64,000 bases of DNA. Source: Monomorium pharaonis. Its lineage: Eukaryota > Arthropoda > Insecta > Hymenoptera > Formicidae. The notes under the pieces are model-generated. The model saw only the letters and a program-made list of their open reading frames with translations, had not been told where the DNA came from and searched no databases. This document shows, one piece after another, positions 54,108 to 64,000 of the stretch. The stretch is from contig NC_050474.1 in NCBI RefSeq assembly GCF_013373865.1, positions 10,721,208 to 10,785,207 on the forward strand, read 5' to 3'. Positions within the stretch are counted from its first letter, which is position 1; each line of letters starts with the position of its first letter. The position numbers were made by a program, and so were the translations under genes.

Positions 54108-54309
54108 GGAGCGTCCCAGATGCGTACAGTAATTAACGGACACAGCAGGCTAAGTGAAACGGACACAGACCAAACGGACACAGTAACAAACGGACACAGT
54201 GCGAAACGGACACAGACCAAATGCGCACAGACCAAATGGATACAGTAACAAACGGACACAGTAACAAACGGACACAGTAATAAACGGACACAGTAATAAA
54301 CGGACACAG
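54108..54309. mobile_element. left arm of hAT-like GGACACAG MITE, cut by Gypsy LTR
   Basis: GGAGCGTCCCAGATGCGTAC followed by about 11 AAACGGACACAG-type units, same termini as 11932-12711. It stops exactly at the LTR start; the right arm would lie beyond the retrotransposon, outside the window. Frames of 65-108 codons here are artefacts. Confidence 0.8.
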
Positions 54310-54863
54310 TGTTATGAGTGACACACTCATAACGATAAGGTGTCAGTAACACGATGACGTAAGTCGGTCAGCTGCAGTCAGCATCAAGCGCATCGCGCGA
54401 GGTTTCGCGCAATCCGCTCGACAAATAGCACAATGCTCCTTAGACAGCACTTGCTGTCTAAGCAATAATTTGGAATACTGACCGATTTACGCCCTCACGC
54501 AATCCTCCCCTTCTTTCGATCCAACTACCGAATTATCGGATATATAAACCGGCGAAAGAAGGTGAGGAGCGGGTCAATCCGAAGTAGACAAACTAAGACT
54601 ACACACGACACACTGCTTTGCGGGGTCGTGTATCGCCGAGATAACTTATTGTAAACACACAACCACGACGCTCTGCCTTGCGGGGTCGTGGACAACGAGC
54701 TCATAGACGCGACACTCTGCCTTGCGGGGTCGCGATCTATTCACTGTAACTGAATACAAGAATAAAAGTGTTCAATACAACTAACGGTGTGAGTGACAAA
54801 ATACCTTCCTCGCGAGATCTCTGGCAGCGATCCCAAATCGTACTCACAACGAGGGGTACAACA
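54310..54863 (+). repeat. Gypsy 5' LTR
   Basis: TGTTATGAGTG opens the LTR and immediately folds with CACTCATAACG. GGGGTACAACA closes it. It contains three CTTTGCGGGGTCGTG/CTTGCGGGGTCG-type repeats (54615-54730) and AATAAAAG near 54761. The hairpin start is shared with the solo LTR at 14860, so the two belong to related families. Confidence 0.75.
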
Positions 54864-54864
54864 G

Positions 54865-54882
54865 TGGTGGCAGCGGTGAGGA
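54865..54882 (+). other. primer binding site (putative)
   Basis: TGGTGGCAGCGGTGAGG begins one base after the LTR end. Position and TGG start fit a tRNA-primed site; the tRNA is not assigned. Confidence 0.55.
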
Positions 54883-55480
54883 TTTGCACTGCCAAAAGGA
54901 AGATCCAAGAGGAACCAAGCGTCACCGAGCAATCAGCTGTACAGGCCAGGAAGCCAGCCACGCCGGAGCGTACATAGCGCGTCAGCAATAAGAGTAAAAC
55001 TCGACACGACGCCGAGACCTACCGCGACAAGGCTCAGCTGATCGCCGCACCATGCAGCTCATCGTACTTATGTAAGTCCGACAAACATTAAATTGTAACG
55101 CGAAACGAGCGTAGGACGACATAAAACTGTAACACGAATAGAGTAAAATATCGGTTGACCCCCGGTAACCGCGATTACCGTAAAAAGACATAGCTAAGAT
55201 AGCTACTGTACTTCAAAGACATACGAATGCAAACGCACTAGCGCAACGCGACATACGATACCGCGAAATAAAACGCGAACTCAGCACACGCGCTTATACT
55301 CGAACGTAAATATCCGACCAAAACACTGATACAGCGCTTAACGTTGTTCAAGACGCGTTAGAAGAAATATTCGATAACGCGCTTCGACTTTTGAATAGTC
55401 GAGCAAATTCGCCAAATATTACGACTGAACGCGCGTTTCCGATACAGGAACTAGACTTTAGTCTAATAAATAACGACAAT

Positions 55481-56740
55481 ATGGACACACGTTCACCAAC
55501 GCGGACAGTCGTAGCGGGACCGTCGACACGCTCCCTACCACATGCGTCGCCTCGCGTAATCCGGGAAGAACCCGAAGAGGAAGCACAAGCGCTCCGTAAT
55601 AATTTGAGTGAACAAAGCGGAAGTTCACCGACGGCGCCACAAATTCATAGGCGACCGATGCACCCCATGGAGAATATGATGCTCCATGATCTGCTATTCG
55701 AAATTCGCGAGCTTCGTTTCCAGCTTGGAAACCGACACGAAGTACAGCCGCCGCCGCGAGAAGCGGCTAGAAATACGCGACAACCTACTAATCACGCGTT
55801 AAATCTGTCGTATGGGCATTCACCCCGAGATATACGACATCAGCACGGGACCAACACTTACCATTTAAGTTTAAAGGAAGCGCGAAATATGATCCCCGAA
55901 ATTAATAGAACTTCGAGAGAACGAGTACGAGAATTTTTGAACGCAAGCTCCTATGCAATGAAAAACATACATCCGTCGGACGAATTCATACTCCTCGACG
56001 CGATACTATGTACCAAATTCAAAGCAATGATGGATTTCCACACTCGCGATATAGAAAACTACGACCAGTTAAAAAGGGAATTAGAAAATGAATATCTGGG
56101 CAAGCGCAGCACTGCCCATCTGCAGCTCGAATTTAACTCCCTGAAACAGAAGGCAAACGAAACCGCGCAAGAATTTGGACGAAGAGTAGACAACTTGGCT
56201 ATAGAGCTATACGAATCCATGGAGGAAGGCAAAAACCATACGATAGAACAGCAGCGGGCGATACTTGAGAGCATCAAGGAACAAGCCCTTTACAACTACC
56301 AAATAGGGCTACACGAAGAAATAAAGCTATTAGTTCGAGCCCAACGGTACAACACGCTTCAAGAAGCAATCGCAGGAGCTAGTGCGGAAGAAAAAGTTAA
56401 GGGAGCAAGCACGCGCCTCAACGGAAATAGGCGGGATATGCCAAATGTCCAACGCAATAACCGTGCTCCGATCATCCGTTGCGGAAAGTGCGGAAAAATC
56501 GGACACGACGGAAGAGACTGCCGAAGCAGCAGATACGCCAACCGGTTCGAATTACCCCGACCGGAAGGACGGCCACGAGTAAATACAGCAGTACAACAAT
56601 GCAGTTACTGCAAGAAAACGGGCCACAGCCGAAACGACTGCTGGACCCTGCATGGACGACTTCCACCGAAAGACGAAGATCGCCCAGTAGCAAAGCCAAA
56701 AAGGACGCTAAACAGCGTACAAGTAAGGCCGTCAAAATGA
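55481..56740 (+). CDS. gag: Gypsy Gag polyprotein
   Basis: Frame open from 55310; the first ATG is 55481, giving 419 residues. N-terminal disordered Ser/Pro/Arg part (MDTRSPTRTVVAGPSTRS), then the capsid-like retrotransposon gag domain (about residues 150-310, with FLNASSYAMKNIHPSDEFIL, QLKRELENEYLGKRS and FNSLKQKANETAQEFGRRVD). Two CCHC zinc knuckles follow: CGKCGKIGHDGRDC and CSYCKKTGHSRNDC. Gag assembles the virus-like particle and binds the genomic RNA. It overlaps the protease frame by about 260 bases, so Pol would be made by frameshifting (Gag frame to -1). The coding sequence is intact by eye. Confidence 0.88.
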   Translation: MDTRSPTRTVVAGPSTRSLPHASPRVIREEPEEEAQALRNNLSEQSGSSPTAPQIHRRPMHPMENMMLHDLLFEIRELRFQLGNRHEVQPPPREAARNTRQPTNHALNLSYGHSPRDIRHQHGTNTYHLSLKEARNMIPEINRTSRERVREFLNASSYAMKNIHPSDEFILLDAILCTKFKAMMDFHTRDIENYDQLKRELENEYLGKRSTAHLQLEFNSLKQKANETAQEFGRRVDNLAIELYESMEEGKNHTIEQQRAILESIKEQALYNYQIGLHEEIKLLVRAQRYNTLQEAIAGASAEEKVKGASTRLNGNRRDMPNVQRNNRAPIIRCGKCGKIGHDGRDCRSSRYANRFELPRPEGRPRVNTAVQQCSYCKKTGHSRNDCWTLHGRLPPKDEDRPVAKPKRTLNSVQVRPSK

Positions 56741-57284
56741 TAAAACCTACCGATACGGCAAGTAGCGACGAGAACTCGGACGATGACTCGAGCACGACGG
56801 GCACCGCCGCCACGTATCAAGTTACGCATGTAAAGCGAGACGCACACAAAGATAGCGGACTCGACTTAGTCACACTTTCAATACGAGAGACCAAATCAGG
56901 AAAAATCGACATGTTATTCGATTCCGGAGCCACACTCTCGTTGATAAAAGTAAAAAACTTAAAAGGCGAAACCAAAATACGCCATGAAAGAATAGCCCTC
57001 GTCGGAATAACAGGCCACAAGGTCTACACTATATAGGAAAAATACAGGCGACAATAGAGCTAGGCAAGCATAAGATAAAGCATCCGATGTACGTAGTAAA
57101 GGATGACTTTTCGCTAGAATATGATGGCATCCTAGAATTAGATTTCCTACGAAAGCAACAAGTAACGTGCGATTATAACCAGGAAAAGTTAACGATAAGA
57201 GACGTTACTCTGAAATTCAAATCATATCAACAAACCGTGTTAAAACCTCGCAGCAAAACGATTGTAAGGGCCGTGACTAATTGA
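56479..57284 (+). pseudogene. Gypsy protease and linker, frame-broken
   Basis: The overlapping frame from 56479 reaches LVTLSIRETKSGKIDMLFDS, where FDSGATLSLI is the aspartic protease active site (D-S-G). It ends at a stop at 57036 (GHKVYTI). The next residues continue in another frame (57037-57284): QATIELGKHKIKHPMYVVKD, GILELDFLRKQ, the ILG-type second motif. A TGA at 57282 and another at about 57524 interrupt the frame leading to RT. One frameshift and two stops separate protease from RT. Confidence 0.75.
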
Positions 57285-57530
57285 AACAAAACTGGAGTCG
57301 TACGGGCTCAAGAACCGGCTCCAGGAGTTTACATTGGCAGATGCCTTGTAAAACCAAAAAATTTTTTATGTCCAATCAGTGTAATCAATACCACTGATAA
57401 AACAATACGGATCAACACACCGGTCGTTACGGTAAAGGATTTAAGCGAGACAAATCCTCACGAGGTTTACACCGTGGTCGCTGAACCGAAAAACAAATCT
57501 CATCTCCCTCGGAAGGAGCGGATTTGACAA

Positions 57531-60125
57531 TTGTTACGGACGCAATACCTCAACTCAGAGGAACGGCAGGCCCTCCTGCGCTTATGCGAAGATTATCAAG
57601 ACGTCTTCCATCTGAGCGGAGAACCCCTGTCTTGCACGGCCGCCGTGCAACACGAGATCCACACGCGCGCTGACACGACACCGGTAAACGTATGGCCGTA
57701 TCGCCTCCCCACCAAGCACAAGGAGGAAATAAATGATCAAATGAAGCAGATGCTCACGGATGGAATAATCAGAGCAAGTACAAGTCAGTGGAATGCACCC
57801 TTATTAGTGGTTCCAAAAAAAGCTGACTCAAGCGGAAAACCGCGACTACGGATAGTCATCGACTTCCGAAAATTAAACGATCTAACGATCGGCGACTCGT
57901 TTCCATTGCCCAATATCGAAGAAATTTTGGACCAATTAGGAAACGCCAAGTATTTTACTACGCTAGATTTAGCGTCAGGGTATCACCAAATACCCATGGC
58001 AAAACGTGATAAGCAAAAGACAGCGTTCTCCACTCCATATGGACATTACGAATTTAATCGAATGCCATTTGGTTTAAAAAATGCACCTGCAACATTCCAA
58101 AGGCTGATGAACTCAGTTCTTACGGGAATGCAAGGGCTAAAATGCCTTGTATACTCAGACGATATAGTTATTTATGGCTCAAGTCTGGAAGACCATAATA
58201 AACGTCTAAAGGAAGTACTACAGCGCTTACGAAAAGCCAATTTAAAACTGCAGCCGGACAAATGTGAGTTCCTGCGGAAAGAAGTAAATTACCTGGGACA
58301 CATAATCTCAGAAGAGGGAATCTCCCCTGATCCCGCCAAATTACAGGCGATAAAAGATTTCCCGGCATCTCAGAAGGTGAAAGACGTGCAATCTTTCATA
58401 GGCCTCGCCGGATATTACCAAAAGTTCATCAACGAATTTTCGAGGATAGCTAAGCCGTTAACTAAGCTGACAAAAAAGTCAGAAAAATTTGCATGGTCCA
58501 CGGAGCAACAGATTGCTTTCGACATACTAAAAGAGAAGCTAATGACCGCACCGGTACTTCAGTATCCTGATTTCTCAAAAGAATTCAACGTAACAACGGA
58601 TGCCTCCGACTACGCAGTGGGAGCCGTACTATCGCAAGGACCGATAGGCAAAGACCGCCCCATAGCATATGCGAGTCGAGTGCTAAACCGTGCAGAACAA
58701 AACTATAGCACAACAGAAAAAGAATTACTGGCTATAGTATGGGCCGTCAAGCATTTCAGACCGTACATATACGGCACTAAGTTTAAAATTATCACTGACC
58801 ACAAGCCCCTTGTATGGCTATTCAGTGTAAACGACCCTGGATCGAGATTAATTCGGTGGCGTTTAAAATTGGAAGAGTACGATTACGAAATCGTACATAA
58901 GGCCGGACGCGCGAACGCAAACGCAGATGCGTTGAGCCGCAACGTGAAACCAGAGGTTCACGTTACGAAGACGGCTGATAAAATGCTCGCGTTAGACAGA
59001 GACGGAGAGCACAGCCGAATACACACGAGAAACGAAGAAAACGAAAATAATGAGACCGTGCAAAGCTACACGGAAGAAGAAAAGCGGCAAATATTACACG
59101 AATACCATGATGCACCCACCGGAGGGCATCAAGGGGTCGAAAGAACCCTAAAAAGAATACGGTTAAAATATAACTGGCCCGGAATAACGGCAGATGTAGA
59201 AAAGCATATTAAAAAATGCGAACTCTGCCAGAAAAACAAACTATCCAAAAGAAATAAGATACCGTTAGTAATTACGAATACCCCCAGCCGACCATTCAAA
59301 AAATGCGCTCTGGACATCGTGGGACCACTGACAGAGACAGCAAATGGAAATAAATACCTGCTAACGTTTCAAGATCACCTGACAAAATTCAGCAAGGCGA
59401 TGCCGATTCCAAATCAAGAGGCAAACACGGTAAGCAAGGAGTTTGTAACAAAGATTGTCCTAGAATACGGTACACCCGAATGTATTCTGACAGATCAAGG
59501 GACAAATTTTACAAGCGAAATTTTCAAAAACGCGTGTAAGCTACTGAAGATAGACAAAATTCAAACCACTGCTTACCACCCTGAGAGCAACGGCACCCTT
59601 GAGAGATCGCACCGAACATTAGCGGAATATCTGCGACATTTTATAAATAAAGAGCAGACGGACTGGGACGAATGGATCCCGTATGCAATGCATACGTATA
59701 ACACTACCCCCCACACGGCGACTGGATTCACTCCGTTCGAACTAGTTTTCGGAAGACAAGCCGAACTACCGACAGCCCTGAGCAGACCCCCGAATCCTAC
59801 GTATAACTACGAGGATTACGCACAGGAACTGCGAGAAAAAATAAGGGCAACGAACCAGATCGCAAGGGAGAAAATTAAAGAAGAAAAGCAAAAAGCCAAG
59901 AAATACTACGATAAAACTACTAAAGAAATAAGATACAAGATAGGAGATAAAGTACTCCTGTATGATGAGACTCTCCGCCGCGGGAGATCCAAAAAACTAG
60001 ACGCGAAATGGACGGGACCCTACGTAATCACTGAGAAACACTCAGACGCAAATTATACAATAAAAAAGGGCAGAACGTCAACACGCGTATACGCAAATAG
60101 ATTGAAACCATTCATAGAAGCATAA
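57531..60125 (+). CDS. pol: Gypsy Pol: reverse transcriptase, RNase H, integrase
   Basis: 864 codons without interruption. RT (residues ~45-225): PVNVWPYRLP, RIVIDFRKLND, FTTLDLASGYHQIPM, FNRMPFGLKNAPATFQ, and the catalytic CLVYSDDIVIYG. RNase H (~325-450): TTDASDYAVGAVLSQ, EKELLAIVWAVKHFRPYIYG, TDHKPL. Integrase zinc finger HHCC: YHDAPTGGHQGVERTLKRIR and CELCQKNK. DDE core: ALDIVGPL, TDQGTNFTSEIFK, HPESNGTLERSHR. The C-terminal GPY/F module WTGPYVI then ends LKPFIEA. All catalytic residues are visible. The first Met is internal to the domain chain because of upstream stops; it would not be translated in the normal polyprotein here. Confidence 0.92.
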   Translation: MLRTQYLNSEERQALLRLCEDYQDVFHLSGEPLSCTAAVQHEIHTRADTTPVNVWPYRLPTKHKEEINDQMKQMLTDGIIRASTSQWNAPLLVVPKKADSSGKPRLRIVIDFRKLNDLTIGDSFPLPNIEEILDQLGNAKYFTTLDLASGYHQIPMAKRDKQKTAFSTPYGHYEFNRMPFGLKNAPATFQRLMNSVLTGMQGLKCLVYSDDIVIYGSSLEDHNKRLKEVLQRLRKANLKLQPDKCEFLRKEVNYLGHIISEEGISPDPAKLQAIKDFPASQKVKDVQSFIGLAGYYQKFINEFSRIAKPLTKLTKKSEKFAWSTEQQIAFDILKEKLMTAPVLQYPDFSKEFNVTTDASDYAVGAVLSQGPIGKDRPIAYASRVLNRAEQNYSTTEKELLAIVWAVKHFRPYIYGTKFKIITDHKPLVWLFSVNDPGSRLIRWRLKLEEYDYEIVHKAGRANANADALSRNVKPEVHVTKTADKMLALDRDGEHSRIHTRNEENENNETVQSYTEEEKRQILHEYHDAPTGGHQGVERTLKRIRLKYNWPGITADVEKHIKKCELCQKNKLSKRNKIPLVITNTPSRPFKKCALDIVGPLTETANGNKYLLTFQDHLTKFSKAMPIPNQEANTVSKEFVTKIVLEYGTPECILTDQGTNFTSEIFKNACKLLKIDKIQTTAYHPESNGTLERSHRTLAEYLRHFINKEQTDWDEWIPYAMHTYNTTPHTATGFTPFELVFGRQAELPTALSRPPNPTYNYEDYAQELREKIRATNQIAREKIKEEKQKAKKYYDKTTKEIRYKIGDKVLLYDETLRRGRSKKLDAKWTGPYVITEKHSDANYTIKKGRTSTRVYANRLKPFIEA

Positions 60126-60265
60126 GAATGAAAGAAAATAAAAATAAGTAAGAAAAACTCATCAGTACGTAGAGAAATCGCCAAGAAAGGGTCCAAATAA
60201 AAACACTACTCACTAATTAAAACTACACTAAACACTATAAAAGTATATATGGAAAAAGAGAAGTG

Positions 60266-60715
60266 CTAGTCGACCTTCTCAATATCCGGTTCCCCTCCTT
60301 CTTGGGGCAAGGAACCGTCCAAACTAATAATCAATCCAAAAATCTCTTCGTGATCCCACTCAAGGTCACTGATAAAATCGGCTAGATAAGCCGAAACGTC
60401 CACCTCGGATGGTTGCTCAGATAAAAAAGACGCCTCCTCATCCGAAGACCGTGGCACCAAAACTACAGTCTCAGCACTATGAATAGAGTCTGAATCAGAC
60501 TCAGCATCCGCGGGAAGCACCGCCGACAAATCCATACCTGTCAAAGCAGCAAAATCGTCGTCAACTACAAAAAACTCATCGAAGAAATCATCTTCGTCAT
60601 CACTCTCAATGTCACTAACGGGAAGAGAAAAAAATACGTCCGGATTCTCCTCTTCACCGTCACGAACGGTAGACGCGTCAGACAAAGGCTTTCGGAAACA
60701 CATGACGCAAAACAC
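60266..60715 (-). CDS. antisense acidic ORF downstream of pol
   Basis: 149 codons on the strand opposite to gag-pol, between the integrase end and the LTR-like insertion. Starts MFCVMCFRKPLSDASTVRDG, then strongly acidic (SDIESDDEDDFFDEFFVVDD, SAVLPADAESDSDSIHSAET, EEASFLSEQPSEVDVSAYLA), ending PQEGGEPDIEKVD. Roughly one third Asp/Glu. It has an ATG, no interruption and no repeat structure that would explain openness by chance. Some plant and insect Gypsy elements have antisense ORFs at this place. No domain recognised. Function unknown; a small acidic partner protein is only a guess. Confidence 0.5.
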   Translation of the reverse strand: MFCVMCFRKPLSDASTVRDGEEENPDVFFSLPVSDIESDDEDDFFDEFFVVDDDFAALTGMDLSAVLPADAESDSDSIHSAETVVLVPRSSDEEASFLSEQPSEVDVSAYLADFISDLEWDHEEIFGLIISLDGSLPQEGGEPDIEKVD

Positions 60716-60815
60716 AACGTAAAGACCGTAAAGACGACAAGAACTGACGGACGCGGACTGAAGAAAGTCGCATCAACGGCGATAGAATTAAATGTGATAA
60801 TGAAATAAAAACCCG

Positions 60816-62827
60816 TGTTACGTCCAGCCTTATGGGATTTTACTCTTTATTCGGTAGGAAGGATATCTCAGGGAGAACAGGTAAGGCAGGGAAGAACGTA
60901 ACAAAACGTGTAGAATTCCCGTAGGCACACAGTTTAAGGAGGGTATGTGCCTCGGGTCGAACGCACTTTTTATGACTCAAAAATATAGGTCAACGTGCCG
61001 ATAGGCCCGCTATAACCCGTTTCGAGTCGTACGTTCGTCGGTCCAAGTTTCGAGTCAACGAATTGAATCGCTTTAACTCGGGATCGGACCAGGTGCAGTC
61101 TTTGTTCGGGATAGACGAGATCGTTGTTAATTAAAATAAATGATAAAGTTTCACATAAAATTAACAAAAGTATTTATTCTAATAACAAATAAAAATGAAA
61201 ATATAAAGAAATACAAATAAGCGCTGAAGTCGTGATTTAACATAATTTGTTGGCTATGAATTTATAAAGATTAAATTATAAGAATGGTTCTAAATAAATT
61301 TCGCAAGAGTTTACAATGTTTAAAAATACGCAAAGGGTTATAAAAATAGATTTTCGATTGAGTTTACAAAAGTTTTAAAAGTTTAACAAAGGGTTATTAA
61401 TAAAATAAAAAAAAACACAAAGGTTATTAATATAAATTTCGGAAGTGTAAAACTAATGGGCAGCTTTTTGTTTGTGAGTTACATTATATCTTAAGTAATT
61501 CGGAGAGAGAAGGTTAGGAAAGTGCAGACTCTTGAAAATTAAAACCGTGAATTGTTGTTTGGACTCTCGAACACTAAGGGCGGAATTCGCATACCGGAAC
61601 GCCCGGTCGGACTCTCGAGCAACAGCCTCTGAATCCGCGCACCGGAACGGCCGGTCGGATTCTCGAGCAACAGTCTCTGAATCCGCGCACCGGAACGGCC
61701 GGTCGGACTCTCGAATGACCGTCTCTGAATCCGCGCACCGGAACGACCGGTCGGACTCTCGAGCTGCCAGGCTCGCATCCGCAAACCGAGTAAAGAAGGG
61801 GGACGAAAAACTCTAAGAGAGAATTATTTATAAATAATAGGAGGGTGTCTTAAAGAATTAAAATGGAAGGAAGATGTTACCATGAATAACGTAAAAACCA
61901 GAGAAATTATGATTGTGGGACTTACTCATTGTTGGTTCTCGAGCAAATTTGTCGGAATCGAATAGATTTCTTGCCCGGATGGAACGGCACTAAAGTCTAC
62001 TTGCGCACTGATTCTACATGATTACTAACTAACTAACTAACTCTAAAAACTGTAACTCTAAAACTTTACTCTCCATTACTATTACTGACTATCTATTACT
62101 GACTGCTAAACTCTTATTACTGGTACTTTCATTACTGACTACTATTGCCTACTATTACTAACTGGTATAAAAAAAACAACTGACTCCCTTCAAGATTTGG
62201 TATTATATATATATAGAGTCTTACAAGGGGAGGATCCAGAGATAGGTGGTTCAAATATTCTAATTGGTAGGATTCTTTTTCAGGATTGTGTGGTGGGTGA
62301 ATTCTAAGTTTTCTTATTGGAGAAATAGTTTTTCCTTTTTGCCCAATCATACGTTAAGTAATCTGTCGAAAGTTTCTCTGTTTCCTCCCACATTCTTTCA
62401 ATTTTATCGAAGGGATCCGACCTATCGCGTAGGTTATCTTCCCTTTGGGTTTAAGAGATAAATAATTTTTTCTATTGTGCTAGACGCGCTACGGTATGGG
62501 TTGCAGATGGAGGAAACGGTTATTTATTTTTTGCTTATGTTTAGATACTTTATTGCTCATTTTTTGTGAGCAAACGTGAAACTTTGCTTAGATCCCATGG
62601 TTGTTTTTTGAATTTCTATCTTCAGAATTTATTATTTGTTGACTCAATATTCAAAGGAGTCGGAATTATCTACTTGGTCGTTTCGTCCATCTATGTTTGT
62701 TATTACGTTTCTAACAGACTAATCCTAGACACATAAAAATTATCGGAGACCGTTGAAACGGAATTTCTTTTGTAAAATTATTTGTTCCTCTGACGAAGGG
62801 AAATCGTGGAGTCTGCCGGACGTAACA
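60816..62827. mobile_element. 2.0 kb LTR-like sequence, TGTTACGTCC...GGACGTAACA
   Basis: The outer 10 bases are perfect inverted repeats starting TG and ending CA. On the right, TCTAAGGCGGGGAG (minus strand) abuts the end like a polypurine tract, which suggests a minus-strand 3' LTR with internal sequence running to the window end. An AATAAAG on the minus strand (about 60846-60852) near the outer end is compatible. Different flanks at the two sides agree with an LTR next to internal sequence and not a complete MITE. It contains a 48 bp minisatellite. Confidence 0.5.
61594..61785 (+). repeat. 48 bp minisatellite, four units
   Basis: Units begin CCGGAACGGCCGGTCGGACT and end GAATCCGCGCA; 48 bases, so a multiple of three, and the frame is open on both strands (94 and 81 codons). 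Units 1-3 are close, unit 4 diverges at its end. Confidence 0.9.
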
Positions 62828-64000
62828 CTCCCCGCCTTAGACAAATGTTGGGGGCGTATGAACACAACATTTGCAGAATTTAATAGGCTGAGCAACGATT
62901 TCTCTTTTTCATGGATTATTATATTTATTTTGTATCGCATTAATATCCTATCTTTCCTTATTCGTTTAGGTATTTATTTATATCAACGCTTGTCTGTTAA
63001 GAAAGAGGAAGGAAAAGGCAATCTTTAAAATCCTTTCTTGCTCTTTCGTCTTCCTTTACACGTGTATGTTTTATTTTAATTTCTAAATTAGATTATTCGT
63101 ATGTACGCACATTTTTACGCAGTAGATAATGATTATAATTCACTTAATAAGTTGTTTTACGCATGTATACGCGCTTTTAATTTATAAATTTTTTTAATTA
63201 AAAAAAATTTGTATTAAATATATTTCGAAGCTTTCCCTTTTTTTTCTAAAATTATTATTACCGTTATGTTTTTTTTCTCTTGTTTTTTTCTAAAAATATT
63301 TTAGAATCACGTGAGTGTCAACTAGGTTTTTCTATTCTCCCTTTTTCCTTGGTTTTTTTTTTCATTAAGAACGGATTTTGTCCAGAGACAATTGAGTGTT
63401 TCTCGATCCTGTGCATCGCATTCCACAGGCATATCAACATTTGTTGATATAGGTGTGTCGCCAATTTTACCACTGTTATACTTTTTATATTGCATCAAAT
63501 AAAATTCTTTTATATTAATTTCAGGAGGGCGACAAATAATCAATTCATCCTGCCGATATCTTCGCGCAGGGTTAGAGTAGTTATGATTTTGCAGAAGATG
63601 AGTTCTCAAACAGAGCAACACATCTGAACGGCATCAAGTGCCGGAATTGGATCAAATAATCAATTAGCGAGGTTTCATTCTTCGCTTAAAATTTGTAAGA
63701 GTAAAGCGGCATTTTGCCGGATTTGTTTTTTGACACTCAGGTGATCTATTTAAATTGTTATTATTCAAATAATTTTATTTTAATTTATTCTTTTATCTAA
63801 GCATTTATTATATTATATTCATATATCTCCTTTTAATAGAAAAGGAAAACTTCTGAAACACTATGATTAATTTGTCTTATAGTAACATTTAAATTCTAAA
63901 ATTGCCTTATTTTGGCAATATGGAACAATGTTATGTAACAAGTTTTCGTAACATTATATCTTATTCAAATATGCAATATAAATTTGAACCTTAAATTAAT
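62828..64000 (-). other. probable internal end of a second LTR element
   Basis: AT-rich. The first 30 bases read as a purine tract on the minus strand. A 99-codon minus-strand frame (63621-63322, MLLCLRTHLLQNHNYSNP...) has no recognisable domain. ACAAATGTTGGG here (62840) recurs at 8083, next to the other putative LTR remnant. No integrase or RT motif seen. Confidence 0.3.

Larger units (their letters stand above)
54310..60815 (+). mobile_element. Ty3/Gypsy LTR retrotransposon, 3' end displaced
   Basis: 5' LTR (54310-54863), primer binding site region (54865 on), gag (55481-56740), pol (56479-60125) and a downstream region with an antisense ORF (60266-60715). No second copy of the 5' LTR is seen; the sequence is interrupted at 60815 by a TGTTACGTCC-ended LTR-like element. 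The likely history is a later insertion that pushed the 3' LTR beyond the window, but a simple truncation is possible. Confidence 0.88.

Noticed and set aside
54026..54352. 108-codon minus-strand ORF
   Set aside because: Lies in the GGACACAG array cut by the Gypsy LTR.

Overview
The window reads as euchromatic or pericentromeric DNA from an insect, most likely a hymenopteran and plausibly an ant. This is inference from the AT-rich composition, short GT-AG introns, a dense mix of Ty3/Gypsy, I-group LINE, Harbinger, pogo/Tigger and hAT-like elements, and the lack of any operon-like gene packing. I see no convincing intact host gene. Nearly everything supportable is transposable-element DNA, much of it nested, with a few transposon-associated or orphan coding fragments.

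1-17.2 kb: Harbinger-like and hAT-like MITEs (miniature inverted-repeat elements), then a ~1.07 kb MITE (CCCAGTGAACAC ends, tRNA-like Pol III core) split by a ~12 kb insertion (2457-14528), a solo LTR (14860-15604) and a smaller TIR element. Inside the 12 kb insertion are further CCCAG-ended elements with GGACGTCC arrays and 5S-rRNA-derived segments, a hAT-like MITE made of GGACACAG repeats (11932-12711), and small DUF4806-like coding remnants.

17.2-32 kb: palindromic MITEs; two inverted copies of an element packed with GAGTGTT/AACACTC heptamers; a broken Harbinger transposase (20256-21134); two copies of the tRNA-bearing MITE, one split by a solo LTR; and a 6.3 kb element (25628-31970) with GGGTGCC ends and a TGA duplication. 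That element carries a Cys/His-rich exon and a MADF exon, and is itself split by a 4.1 kb TIR element containing minus-strand exon remnants.

32-42 kb: a four-exon Myb/SANT-like (zeste-type) ORF, probably the accessory protein of a Harbinger transposon; a GGGAGAGACC minisatellite; a perfect 242 bp palindrome; another tRNA-bearing MITE; a 2.2 kb foldback element with ~1 kb arms; and a broken THAP zinc-finger gene.

42-54 kb: a decayed minus-strand LINE (Gag-like ORF1, endonuclease, RT, RNase H) whose (GAA)n tail ends inside the THAP exon; one more tRNA-bearing MITE; an unrecognised two-ORF coding region (50156-51020); and a broken Tigger transposase.

54-64 kb: a Ty3/Gypsy retrotransposon with 5' LTR, gag, protease and an 864-codon RT-RNaseH-integrase ORF, plus an antisense acidic ORF downstream. 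It sits in a GGACACAG array and is cut on its 3' side by a 2 kb LTR-like sequence (TGTTACGTCC...GGACGTAACA), so its own 3' LTR is not seen in the window.

The main story is layered transposition. Many insertions can be ordered because empty-site copies and target duplications are visible here. The coding pieces are transposition machinery (DDE transposases, Myb/SANT and MADF DNA-binding partners, RT/IN), most of them inactivated.
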